NCBI RefSeq assembly: GCF_036059255.1
Contig: NZ_CP107947.1
Span: forward strand, 5,146,001-5,210,000
DNA: 64,000 nucleotides
From: Micromonospora sp. NBC_00389
GTDB lineage: Bacteria > Actinomycetota > Actinomycetes > Mycobacteriales > Micromonosporaceae
Reading direction: 5' to 3'
The notes under the pieces were generated by a model. The model did not search any database. It had not been told where the DNA came from and saw only the letters and a program-made list of their open reading frames with translations. Shown one piece after another: positions 34,477-43,775 of this stretch; the first letter of the stretch is position 1; every line of letters begins with the position of its first letter. Both the position numbers and the translations under genes were made by a program.

Positions 34477-35343
34477 CTACGCCGCTGTGTAACTCGCGAG
34501 GCAGCCGGCGCAGCAGAACCAGAAGTCCTGCCCGTCGACCCGCGCGTGCGGTGTCTCCGACCCGACCAGCACGGTCATCCCGCACACCGGGTCGACGGCC
34601 TGCTGCGGCCGGGCTGCCGGCGCACCCGAGGACGGGGCCAGCCCGTCCACCCGGATCGCCCGGACCACCTCACTCATGATGGACAGGGCGATCTCCTGCG
34701 GCGTACACGCCCCGATGTCCAGTCCGGCCGGTGAGTGGACGCGGGCCCGTTCGGCGTCGGTCAACTCCAACTCGTCGAGCACGACCGCGCCGCGTCTGCC
34801 GCTGGCGACCAGCGCGACGAACCCCACGCCGGCGTCCAGTGCGGCCCGGATCGCCTCCTGCTCGCCCCGGCCGAGCCCGGCCACCACGACCGCCGTGCAG
34901 CCGGCGTCCTCATCGGAGGTGACGACGTCGAAGTCGAGGAACGCGGCGAGGGTCGCCACCGCGGCGCTGATCGGAGTGTCGCCGACCACCCGCAGTGCCG
35001 GCGGCGGCAGCATCGGCCGGAGGAAGACCTCGATCGCGCCGCCGGAGTGGCACGGGTTGACCACCACCCGCGCCCCCGGCGCCTCGGGGAACGGGGGAGT
35101 GCCGTCCGGCAGCACCCGCAGCAGTAGCGCGGTGCCGTCGCGCAGGGTGTCGAGCGCAGCCGCCCGCACCGAACTTTCGGCGCACACTCCGCCGACGAAG
35201 CCCTCGATCGAGCCGTCCGACCGGATCACGGCGGCGTCGCCCGGCCGCGCCGACGTGGGGTCCTGGGTGCGGACCACGGTGGCGTGCACGAACGGCTCCC
35301 GGGAGACGGTCAGCTCCCGGGCGCGCTCCGCGATGGTGGTCAT
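34477..35343 (-). CDS. XdhC/CoxI family protein fused to a C-terminal YHS-type metal-binding domain
   Basis: 288 residues. Residues 1-235 follow the XdhC pattern: PFVHATVVRTQDPTSARPGD, GSIEGFVGGVCAESSV, VVNPCHSGGAIEVFLRP and SPAGLDIGACTPQEIALSI. XdhC proteins guard and deliver the sulfurated Mo cofactor. Residues ~249-288 are a YHS-like module (DPVCGMTV ... FWFCCAGCLASY) with four Cys residues that could bind metal, possibly copper for the CuMo centre (inference). It lies 11 bp after coxL in the cox operon. Confidence 0.85.
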   Translation of the reverse strand: MTTIAERARELTVSREPFVHATVVRTQDPTSARPGDAAVIRSDGSIEGFVGGVCAESSVRAAALDTLRDGTALLLRVLPDGTPPFPEAPGARVVVNPCHSGGAIEVFLRPMLPPPALRVVGDTPISAAVATLAAFLDFDVVTSDEDAGCTAVVVAGLGRGEQEAIRAALDAGVGFVALVASGRRGAVVLDELELTDAERARVHSPAGLDIGACTPQEIALSIMSEVVRAIRVDGLAPSSGAPAARPQQAVDPVCGMTVLVGSETPHARVDGQDFWFCCAGCLASYTAA

Positions 35344-35354
35344 GGTCGCCTCCC

Positions 35355-37745
35355 TCAGATCGGTGGACGGGCCTGGCCGCGCATCGCGTCCCAGACCCGC
35401 GACGGCGTCAGCGGCATGTCGGCGTGCCGTACGCCGAAGGGCTTCAGGGCGTCCACGACGGCGTTGACGATGGCTGGCGGCGAACCCACCGTGGCGGACT
35501 CGCCCACACCCTTCGCGCCGATCGGGTGGTGCGGCGACGGGGTGACGGTGAAGCCGGTCTCCCAGTCGGGCACCTCCAGCGACGTCGGGATCAGGTAGTC
35601 CATCAGCGACGCGCCGAGGCAGTTGCCGTCCTCGTCGAACGCGATCATCTCCATCAGCGCCATGCCGACCCCGTCGGTCAACCCGCCGTGCACCTGCCCC
35701 TCGATGATCATCGGGTTGATCCGGGTGCCGCAGTCGTCGACCGCGATGAACCGCCGCACCGTCACCTGCGCGGTGCCCGGGTCGATGTCCACCACGCAGA
35801 TGTACGCGCCGTGCGGGTACGTCAGGTTGGACGGGTTGTAGCAGATCTGCGCCTCGAGCCCACCCTCGATGCCCTCGGGCAGGTCACCCGCGCCGTGCGC
35901 GCGCAGGGCGATGTCCTGGATCGTGACGGACGTGCCCGGGTCGCCCTTGACGTGGAACGCGCCCTTGTCCCACTCCAGGTCGGCCACCGACACCTCGAGC
36001 ATGCCCGAGGCGATGATCCGGGCCTTGTCCCGGACCTTGCGGGCCACCAGGGCCGCCGCCGCACCCGACACGGGCGTCGAACGGCTGCCGTACGTGCCGA
36101 GGCCGAACGGGGTGTTGTCCGTGTCGCCGTGCAGCACCTCGATGTCGGCCGGCGGGATCCCGATCTCCTCGGCGACGATCTGCGCGAACGTCGTCTCGTG
36201 CCCCTGGCCCTGGGACTGCACGCTGAGCCGTACCACGGCCTTGCCGGTCGGGTGGACGCGCAGCTCGCAGCCGTCCGCCATGCCCAGCCCGAGAATGTCC
36301 ATGTCCTTGCGAGGGCCGGCGCCGACCGCCTCGGTGAAGAACGCGATGCCGATGCCCATCAGCTCGCCCCGGGCCCGCTTCTCCTCCTGCTCGCGGCGCA
36401 ACTCGTCGTAGCCGGCCATCTCCATCGCTAGCCGCATCGTCGGCTCGTAGTTGCCCGAGTCGTACACCCAGCCGGTCTTCGTCGTGTACGGGAACTGCTC
36501 CGGCTGGATGAAGTTCTTCAGCCGCAGCGCGGCCGGGTCCATGCCCAGCTCGTCGGCGAGGCAGTCGACGATCCGCTCGACCAGGTAGACGGCCTCGGTG
36601 ATCCGGAACGAGCAGGCGTACGCCACGCCGCCGGGCGCCTTGTTGGTGTAGACCGCCGTCATCTTGCAGTAGGCGGCCTCGATGTCGTAGCTGCCGGTGA
36701 AGACCCCGAAGAAGCCGGCCGGGTACTTCACCGGCGCGGCGGTGCCGTTGAAGGCGCCGTGGTCGGCCAGCACGTTGGTGCGGATGCCGAGGATCCGGCC
36801 GTCGCGGGTCGCCGCGATCTCACCGCGCATGATGTAGTCGCGGGCGAAGCCGGTGCTGATCAGGTTCTCCGACCGGTCCTCCATCCACTTCACCGGCTTG
36901 CCGGTGACGATCGAGGCGACGATCGCGCAGACGTACCCGGGGTAGATCGGCACCTTGTTGCCGAACCCGCCGCCGATGTCCGGCGAGATCACCTGGATCT
37001 TGTGCTCGGGGATGCCCGCCACGATGGCGTAGAGGGTGCGGTGCGCGTGCGGCGCCTGGGTGGTCGACCAGAGCCGCAGCTTGCCGTCGACGGCATCGAA
37101 GTCGGCGACCGCCCCACACGTCTCCATCGGCGCCGGATGCACCCGGGGATAGACGAGATCCTGCGTCACCACGACGTCCGCGCGCGCGAACACCGCCTCC
37201 GTGGCCGCCTCGTCGCCGGTCTCCCAGTCGAAGCAGTGGTTGTTCGTTTTGTCCGCGAGGTCGTCGCGGATCAGCGGGGCACCTGGCTCCAGCGCGCGAC
37301 GGGCGTCGATCACCGGGTCGAGGATGTCGTACTCGACGTCGATCAGCTCCAGCGCGTCGCGCGCCGCGTACCGGTCCTCGGCGACGACGAACGCGACCTC
37401 CTGGCCCTGGAAGCGCACCTTGTCGGTGGCGAGCACGGCCTGTACGTCGTTGGACAGGGTCGGCATCCAGGCTAGGCCCTGCTGCGCCAGCATCGCCCCG
37501 GTCACCACCGCCTTGACCCCGGGTGACGCCTCGGCGGCGCTCGTGTCGATGCTGATGATCCGGGCGTGCGCCACCGGCGACCGGAGGATCGCGAGGTGCA
37601 GCATGCCGGGCAGTTGAACGTCGTCGACGTACCGGCCGCGACCGCGGATGAACCGCGGATCCTCCTTGCGCAGCATCCGGCCGTACCCGACGGGCTTCTG
37701 GTCGTTGTCGTGGAAGGTGTCCACGCGCTCGTGCACGGTGGTCAT
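35355..37745 (-). CDS. coxL: Aerobic carbon monoxide dehydrogenase large subunit, form I
   Basis: 796 residues of the molybdenum hydroxylase large subunit family. The form I signature AYACSFR is present with the copper-ligand Cys at about residue 378, which separates true CO dehydrogenases from form II paralogues. The catalytic Glu lies in GAKGVGESATVGSPP near the C-terminus, and Mo-cofactor contacts are GGGFGNKVPIYPGY and QGQGHETTFAQIVAEEIG. The enzyme oxidises CO to CO2 and feeds electrons through CoxS and CoxM to quinone. The start at 37745 is fixed by the ATGA overlap with coxS; the gene order M-S-L is the canonical form I order. Confidence 0.95.
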   Translation of the reverse strand: MTTVHERVDTFHDNDQKPVGYGRMLRKEDPRFIRGRGRYVDDVQLPGMLHLAILRSPVAHARIISIDTSAAEASPGVKAVVTGAMLAQQGLAWMPTLSNDVQAVLATDKVRFQGQEVAFVVAEDRYAARDALELIDVEYDILDPVIDARRALEPGAPLIRDDLADKTNNHCFDWETGDEAATEAVFARADVVVTQDLVYPRVHPAPMETCGAVADFDAVDGKLRLWSTTQAPHAHRTLYAIVAGIPEHKIQVISPDIGGGFGNKVPIYPGYVCAIVASIVTGKPVKWMEDRSENLISTGFARDYIMRGEIAATRDGRILGIRTNVLADHGAFNGTAAPVKYPAGFFGVFTGSYDIEAAYCKMTAVYTNKAPGGVAYACSFRITEAVYLVERIVDCLADELGMDPAALRLKNFIQPEQFPYTTKTGWVYDSGNYEPTMRLAMEMAGYDELRREQEEKRARGELMGIGIAFFTEAVGAGPRKDMDILGLGMADGCELRVHPTGKAVVRLSVQSQGQGHETTFAQIVAEEIGIPPADIEVLHGDTDNTPFGLGTYGSRSTPVSGAAAALVARKVRDKARIIASGMLEVSVADLEWDKGAFHVKGDPGTSVTIQDIALRAHGAGDLPEGIEGGLEAQICYNPSNLTYPHGAYICVVDIDPGTAQVTVRRFIAVDDCGTRINPMIIEGQVHGGLTDGVGMALMEMIAFDEDGNCLGASLMDYLIPTSLEVPDWETGFTVTPSPHHPIGAKGVGESATVGSPPAIVNAVVDALKPFGVRHADMPLTPSRVWDAMRGQARPPI

Positions 37746-38290
37746 GCGACGGCCTCCGCGGGCTGGCCGGCGTCGGCGATCTCGCCGGCTTCGGTCGATT
37801 CGGTGGTCTCGGTGACCCGGGCTGCGGCCTCCGCCTCGGCCACGGCGGCCCACCGGACCGAGCGGACGATCGTGGCGTAACCCGTGCACCGGCAGATCTG
37901 ACCCGAGATCGCCTCGCGGATCTCCGTCTCGCTCGGGTCCGGGTTCCGGTCGAGCAGCGCCCGCGCGGTCATCATCATCCCCGGCGTGCAGAAGCCGCAC
38001 TGCAGGCCGTGGCACTGCATGAAGCCCTGCTGGATCGGGTCGAGCTCGGCGCCCCTGGCGAGACCTTCGACGGTGCGCACCTGGTGGCCGCCGGCCATCG
38101 CGGCGAGCACCGTGCACGACTTCACCGGCTCGCCGTCCAGCCAGACCACGCAGGTGCCGCAGTTGCTGGTGTCGCAGCCCCAGTGCGTGCCGGTCAGGCC
38201 CAGCACGTCCCGCAGGAAGTGCACCAGCAGCAGCCGGGCCTCGATCTCGCGGGTGACCTCGACGTCGTTGACGGTCATCGTGACCTGCAT
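37742..38290 (-). CDS. coxS: Aerobic carbon monoxide dehydrogenase small [2Fe-2S] subunit
   Basis: 182 residues. The plant-type [2Fe-2S] cluster is bound by GCDTSNCGTCVVWLDG with a later Cys, and the second cluster by QCGFCTPGMMM and GQICRCTGY. The last ~25 residues are an acidic Glu/Thr-rich tail, longer than usual. It carries electrons from the Mo/Cu site to FAD. It begins 2 bp after coxM and overlaps coxL. Confidence 0.95.
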   Translation of the reverse strand: MQVTMTVNDVEVTREIEARLLLVHFLRDVLGLTGTHWGCDTSNCGTCVVWLDGEPVKSCTVLAAMAGGHQVRTVEGLARGAELDPIQQGFMQCHGLQCGFCTPGMMMTARALLDRNPDPSETEIREAISGQICRCTGYATIVRSVRWAAVAEAEAAARVTETTESTEAGEIADAGQPAEAVA

Positions 38291-38292
38291 GC

Positions 38293-39165
38293 TCAGCTCC
38301 TCGCCCGTTCGACGGCCCGGCGCAGGGTCCGCCTGGTCAGCTCGGCGGCCAGATGCCGCTTGTAGTCGGCGCTGCCGCGCTGGTCAGTCGCCGGGTCGCA
38401 GCTACGCGCAGCGATCGCCCCGGCCTGCTCGAACAGACTCTCCGAGGGCTCCTGGCCGCGCAGCGTCGCGGAGATCTCCGGGATGCCCGTCGTGTTCGGG
38501 CCGACCGCCGCGAGCCCGACCCGAGCGTCCACGATCGCGCCGTCGTCGAGCCACACCGCCGCGCCGGCCGACACCACGGCCCAGTCGCCGGCCCGGCGCT
38601 CGACCTTCTCGTACGCGCTGCCGCAGCCCGGCCGCACCGGCAGCCGGATCTCGACCAGGATTTCGCCGTCGGCGACGGCCGTCGCGTACGGCCCGACGTG
38701 GAACTCCTCCATGGACACGACGCGCTCCGCACCGCCCGGACCACGGATCACGCACCGCGCGTCCAGCGTCGTGCAGACCGCCGAGAGGTCCTCGGACGGG
38801 TCGGCCTGGCAGAGCGAGCCGCCCAGCGTGCCCCGGTTGCGCACCACCGGGTCGGCGATCACCCGCTCGGCGTCGGCGAAGATGGGGAACGCCGCGGCCA
38901 GCTCGGTGGAGTCGAGCAGCTCCCGATGCCGGGTGAGCGCGCCGATCCGTACCTCGTCCGGGCCTGTCTCGATGTAGCCGAGTTCGGCGTGCAGATCGTT
39001 GATGTCGATCAGGTAGTCGAAGTTGGCCAGCCGCAGCTTCATCATCGGCAGCAGGCTGTGCCCGCCGGCGATCAGGCGCGCCGTGCCGCCCAGCCGCTCC
39101 AACAGGCTGATTGCATGGTCCACACTGGTGGCTCGCTCGTACTCAAACGGTGCCGGCACCTGCAT
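38293..39165 (-). CDS. coxM: Aerobic carbon monoxide dehydrogenase medium FAD subunit
   Basis: 290 residues. FAD-binding motifs are RLIAGGHSLLPMMKLRLANF and DPVVRNRGTLGGSLCQADPS (AGGHS and TIGGN-type positions), with a typical CO-dehydrogenase flavoprotein C-domain (GDWAVVSAGAAVWLDDG). It is the first gene of the leftward cox operon. Its promoter region contains a 40-bp perfect palindrome shared with the divergent xdhC gene. Confidence 0.94.
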   Translation of the reverse strand: MQVPAPFEYERATSVDHAISLLERLGGTARLIAGGHSLLPMMKLRLANFDYLIDINDLHAELGYIETGPDEVRIGALTRHRELLDSTELAAAFPIFADAERVIADPVVRNRGTLGGSLCQADPSEDLSAVCTTLDARCVIRGPGGAERVVSMEEFHVGPYATAVADGEILVEIRLPVRPGCGSAYEKVERRAGDWAVVSAGAAVWLDDGAIVDARVGLAAVGPNTTGIPEISATLRGQEPSESLFEQAGAIAARSCDPATDQRGSADYKRHLAAELTRRTLRRAVERARS

Positions 39166-39212
39166 GTCGCACCTCCGCAGTCCGGGAAAATCTCATCCCG
39201 GCGCGGTCCAAA

Positions 39213-39252
39213 GTCAACGGCGACCTAAGCAACTGCTTAGGTCGCCGTTGAC
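39213..39252. promoter_or_regulatory. 40-bp perfect palindrome between divergent coxM and xdhC
   Basis: GTCAACGGCGACCTAAGCA (39213-39231) and its exact reverse complement (39234-39252) are separated by only 2 bp. It sits 48 bp before the coxM start and 32 bp before the xdhC start. Both genes run away from it, so it is not a normal terminator. The CCTAAGCAacTGCTTAGG core looks like a repressor site; a 5'-UTR RNA hairpin for one or both transcripts is the alternative. Confidence 0.7.
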
Positions 39253-39283
39253 GGTGCCACCGAGGCTCACGGATCGTGCGGCC

Positions 39284-40357
39284 ATGCGGGACATCGTCGA
39301 CGGGTTGACGGGCTGGCGCACCGACGGCGTCGCGTTCGCCGTCGCGACCGTCGTCCGCACCTGGCAGTCGGCGCCCCGGCAGGCCGGCGCGGCGATGGCC
39401 GTCTCCGCCCACGGCGAGGTCCTGGGCAGCATCTCCGGCGGCTGCGTCGAGGGGGCCGTCTACGACCTCTGCCTGACCTCCGTCGAGACCGGCGAGGCCC
39501 GCACCCAGACCTTCGGTGTCAGCGACGACGACGCGTTCGACGTCGGCCTGACCTGCGGCGGCACCATCCAGATCCTGGTCCAGCCGGACGTCGCCCTGAC
39601 CGAGCCCGACGAGGTGCTCGCCGCGATCCGCGACGGCCGGCCGGTCGCCACGGCTTCGGTGGAGAACGCGCAACTGGTGATCTGGCCCGACCGGGTCGCG
39701 GGCAGCCTCGGCGCGGGCGACCTGGACGACGCGGTGGCCCGGCAGGCGGCCGGCATGCTCGCCCTCGGCGCCACCGGCACGGTGCACCTGGGTCGGCAGG
39801 GGGAGGAGCGACTCGACGACGTGTCCGTGTTCGTGCAGTCGTACGTGCCCCCACCCCGCATGATCATCTTTGGGGCGATCGACTTCGCCGCCGCGATGGC
39901 CCGGATCGGCCGGTTCCTCGGCTACCACGTCACGGTCTGCGACGCCCGCCCGGTGTTCACCACCCGTACGCGCTTCCCGGACGCCGACGACCTCGTCGTC
40001 CAATGGCCGCACAGGTACCTGGAGTCGACGTCCGTCGACGACCGTACGGTGCTCTGCGTCCTGACCCACGACCCGAAGTTCGACGTACCGCTGCTTGAGG
40101 TCGCCCTGCACACCCCGGCTCGCTACATCGGCGCGATGGGCAGCCGGCGTACGCACGTGGACCGGCTGCGACGGCTGCGCGAGGCCGGGGTGAGCGAGGC
40201 CGCGCTGGCCCGGCTCTCCTCGCCCATCGGGCTGGACCTGGGCGCGCGAAAGCCGGAGGAGACGGCCGTGGCGATCGCCGCCGAGATCGTCGCCCAGGCC
40301 TGGGGCGGCTCGGGTCGCCCGCTCAGCGACCTGGAAACCCCGATCCACCATTCCTGA
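39284..40357 (+). CDS. XdhC/CoxI family molybdenum-enzyme maturation protein
   Basis: 357 residues. N-terminal XdhC/CoxI domain: VATVVRTWQSAPRQAGAAMA, GEVLGSISGGCVEGAVYDL, VGLTCGGTIQILVQPD. C-terminal Rossmann part: PPRMIIFGAIDFAAAMARIG, DDRTVLCVLTHDPKFDVPLL, YIGAMGSRRTHVDRLRRL and SPIGLDLGARKPEETAVAI. It is full length, unlike the shorter YHS-fused paralogue across the cluster, and may handle cofactor sulfuration or insertion. It is divergent from coxM over the palindrome. Confidence 0.88.
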   Translation: MRDIVDGLTGWRTDGVAFAVATVVRTWQSAPRQAGAAMAVSAHGEVLGSISGGCVEGAVYDLCLTSVETGEARTQTFGVSDDDAFDVGLTCGGTIQILVQPDVALTEPDEVLAAIRDGRPVATASVENAQLVIWPDRVAGSLGAGDLDDAVARQAAGMLALGATGTVHLGRQGEERLDDVSVFVQSYVPPPRMIIFGAIDFAAAMARIGRFLGYHVTVCDARPVFTTRTRFPDADDLVVQWPHRYLESTSVDDRTVLCVLTHDPKFDVPLLEVALHTPARYIGAMGSRRTHVDRLRRLREAGVSEAALARLSSPIGLDLGARKPEETAVAIAAEIVAQAWGGSGRPLSDLETPIHHS

Positions 40358-40496
40358 TCGACCGCGAGCGATCGGCACGGTGGTCGCCGCACCCTGGCGT
40401 ACGAGCGGTTGCTGCGGGATCCGCTGCGGGCCGGACGGCTACTCATCTATTGTCAGTCTGTTCATGTTTTATCGCTTTCGTCGGAAAGGTGCAGCG

Positions 40497-43400
40497 ATGA
40501 GGGTGCGCCGCTGGGTCGAAAGCTGGCCGCTCTACCGTCAGCTCACCGGCACGGACCCGCTCGGTCGAGGTGCCGCGGCCAAGTCCGCCGGCTCCCTGTC
40601 GCTCACCGCCCGCACCGACACGGCCGACTCAGTGGCCAAGTCCGTCTGTCCCTACTGTGCCGTCGGTTGCGGTCAGCGGGTGTTCGTCAAGGACGGGCAG
40701 GTCAGTCAGATCGAGGGCGACCCGGACAGTCCGATCTCGCGGGGTCGGCTCTGTCCGAAGGGCGCGGCCAGCAAGAGCCTGGTGACCAGCCCATTGCGGC
40801 AGACCACGGTCCGCTACCGCCGGCCTTACGGCACGGAGTGGGAGGACCTCGATCTCGACACGGCGATGAACATGATCGCCGACCGGGTGTTGGCGGCCCG
40901 GGAGGAGACCTGGGAGGACGTCGACGCGCAGGGTCGGCCGCTGAACCGGACGTTGGGTATCTCCAGTCTGGGTGGGGCGACGCTGGACAACGAGGAGAAC
41001 TACCTCATCAAGAAGTTGTTCACCGCGATGGGGGCGCTCCAGATCGAGAACCAGGCGCGTATTTGACACTCCTCCACCGTCCCCGGTCTGGGGACCAGCT
41101 TCGGTCGTGGCGGTGCGACGGCCTTTCAGCAGGACATCGCCAACGCTGACGTGATCGTCATCCAGGGTTCGAACATGGCTGAGGCGCACCCGGTGGGTTT
41201 CCAGTGGGTGATGGAGGCCAAGCGGCGCGGCGCGAAGGTGTTCCATGTCGATCCGCGGTTCACCCGGACCAGCGCGTTGGCCGACTCGTACCTGCCGATC
41301 CGGGCGGGCACGGACATCGCCCTGCTGGGTGGGGTGGTGCGCTACATCCTGGACAACGAACTCGACTTCCGCGAGTACGTGGTCGCCTACACCAACGCCG
41401 CCACGATCGTGACCGACGAGTTCCGCGACACCGAGGATCTGCACGGGCTCTTCTCCGGCTTCAAGGAGGAGAACGCCAGCTACGACCAGTCCAGCTGGCG
41501 GTACGAGGGGCACGGGCAGAACGTCCCGACCCGCGACACCGAGACACAGCGGGAGACCGCCGCCGGGCTGGAGCACGAGTCGCACGGCGCACCGGTCGAC
41601 TCGCAGACCCAGCGGGACGAGACGTTGCAGCATCCGCGGTGCGTCTACCAGATCCTCAAGCGGCACTATGCCCGGTACACCCCGGAGATGGTGGAACGCG
41701 TCTGCGGCATTCCGCAGGAGAAGTTCCTGGAACTGGCCCAAGCCTGGACGCAGAACTCCGGCCGGGAACGCACCGGAATGCTGATCTACTCGGTGGGCTG
41801 GACGCAGCACAGCGTGGGCGTGCAGTACATCCGCACCGGCGCGATCATCCAACTGCTGCTCGGCAACATGGGCCGCCCCGGCGGTGGGGTCATGGCCCTG
41901 CGCGGGCACGCCAGCATCCAGGGCTCCACCGACATCCCGACCCTGTTCAACCTGCTGCCCGGCTACCTACCGATGCCACACCACGCCGACCACCCGAGCC
42001 TGGACCAGTGGGTCGACAGCATCCGCCACCCCGGCCAGAAAGGCTACTGGGGTAACGCCCGCGCCTACGGGGTGAACCTGCTCAAGGCGTACTGGGGCGA
42101 CGCGGCCACCGCCGAGAACGACTACTGCTACGGCTACATGCCCCGGATGACCGGCGACCACGGCACCTACCAACAGGTGCTCAACATGATCGACGGCAAG
42201 ATCAAGGGGTACTTCCTGCTCGGGCAGAACCCGGCCGTCGGCTCCGCGCACGGGCGCGCCCAGCGCCTCGGCATGGCCAACCTCGACTGGCTCGTGGTCC
42301 GTGACCTGTTCATGATCGAAAGCGCCACGTTCTGGCAGCATGCGCCGGAGATCGAGACCGGCGAGATCATGCCCGAGGAGTGCCGTACAGAGGTGTTCTT
42401 CCTACCCGCCGCCTCGCACGTGGAGAAGGAGGGCACCTTCACCCAGACCCAACGGCTGCTGCAATGGCGCGAGAAGGCCGTCGAACCCCCAGGCGACGCC
42501 CGCTCCGAGCTGTGGTTCTTCTACCACCTCGGCCGCATCATCCGGGAACGCCTGGCACAGTCAACGCAGCCCCGCGACCGGGCGCTGCTCGACCTGACCT
42601 GGCACTACCCGACGCACGGGCCGAATGCCGAGCCGAGCGCCGAATCGGTTCTGTACGAGATCAACGGCTACGAGGTGGCCAGCGGCCGGCCGCTGTCGAC
42701 GTTCACCGAGATGAAGGACGATGGCTCCACCGCAAGCGGCTGCTGGATCTACACCGGCGTCTACGCCGACGGCGTCAACCAGGCCGCCCGCCGCAAGCCC
42801 GGCGCGGAGCAGGACTGGGTCGCCGCGGAGTGGGGTTGGGCCTGGCCAGCGAACCGGCGGATCCTCTACAACCGCGCCTCCGCCGACCCGGACGGCAAAC
42901 CCTGGAGTGAGCGCAAGAAGTACGTCTGGTGGGATAAGGAGAAGGCCGAGTGGACCGGCTACGACGTGCCGGACTTCGAGAAGACCAAACCACCGTCCTA
43001 CCGGCCACCCCCGGACTCCTCAGGCGTGGCCGGGATCGCCGGTGACGACCCGTTCGTCCTCCAAGGCGACGGCAAGGGCTGGCTGTACGCGCCCACCGGC
43101 GTGCTCGACGGGCCGATGCCCACCCACTACGAGCCGGTCGAGTCACCGGTGCGCAACCCGCTCTACCGCCAGCAGGCCAACCCGACCCGCAAGGTCTACA
43201 CACACCCGATCAACACGCTCAACCCGAGCCCACCGGAGCCGTACAGCGAGGTGTTCCCGTACATCTTCACGGTCAGCCGGCTCACCGAACACCACACCGC
43301 CGGCGCGATGAGCCGAACGGTCGGCCCGCTGGCCGAGCTGCAACCGGAGATGTTCGTCGAGGTGTCGCCGGAACTGGCGGTCGAACGAGGGCTCAACCAC

Positions 43401-43772
43401 CTGGGCTGGGCCTACCTGGTCAGCGCCCGCGCGGCCATCGAGGCACGGGTGCTGGTGACCGACCGGCTCACCCCGCTACGGGTGGACGGCCGGATCATCC
43501 ATCAGGTCTGGTTGCCGTACCACTTCGGCTTCGAGGGCCTGGTGACCGGCGACTCGGCCAACGACCTGTTCGGCATCAGCCTCGACCCGAACGTCCTGAT
43601 CCAGGAGAGCAAGGTCGGGACCTGTGACGTTCGGCCCGGTCGACGCCCGAGAGGCCAGGGCCTGCTGGACCTCCTCGTCGACTACCGGCGGCGGTCGGGG
43701 GATCTCAGCCCGCACTATCCACCGCAGGTCACGACCGACGCCGCCGACAGCGGCCGCGACCCGGAGGTCTGA
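40497..43772 (+). CDS. fdhA: Formate dehydrogenase large subunit, selenoprotein (TGA at 41064 read as Sec)
   Basis: 1091 residues when the in-frame TGA at 41064-41066 is read as selenocysteine (Sec190). The flanks ENQARI-Sec-HSSTVPGLGTSFGRGGA match the active-site region of formate dehydrogenases, where Sec or Cys binds Mo/W and is followed by His. The N-terminal [4Fe-4S] site is CPYCAVGC (51-58) plus GRLCPKGA. Downstream are IQGSNMAEAHPVGFQWVMEA, FLLGQNPAVGSAHG and the molybdopterin-guanine-dinucleotide C-domain. A SECIS hairpin follows the TGA. ATG 40497 has GGAAAGG at 7-nt spacing. No Tat signal is visible, so it may stay cytoplasmic. Read as two ORFs it would look like a broken gene. Confidence 0.92.
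41067..41100 (+). promoter_or_regulatory. Bacterial SECIS element in fdhA
   Basis: Directly after the TGA, GTCCCC (41079-41084) pairs with GGGGAC (41090-41095) around the loop GGTCT (41085-41089). The loop begins 18 nt after the TGA. The E. coli fdhF SECIS has the same GGUCU loop element at the same distance, which SelB recognises. This is strong support for Sec decoding. Confidence 0.85.
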
Positions 43773-43775
43773 CCG

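Noticed and set aside
39213..39252. Intrinsic terminator
   Set aside because: Both adjacent genes start here and run outward, so no upstream transcript needs to end at this place; a regulatory role is more likely.
40380..41066. A separate short 'formate dehydrogenase N-terminal' gene ending at TGA 41064, with a second gene starting at 41151
   Set aside because: The downstream frame is identical, the residues after the TGA are the conserved post-Sec sequence, and a SECIS hairpin is in place. One selenoprotein gene explains everything.
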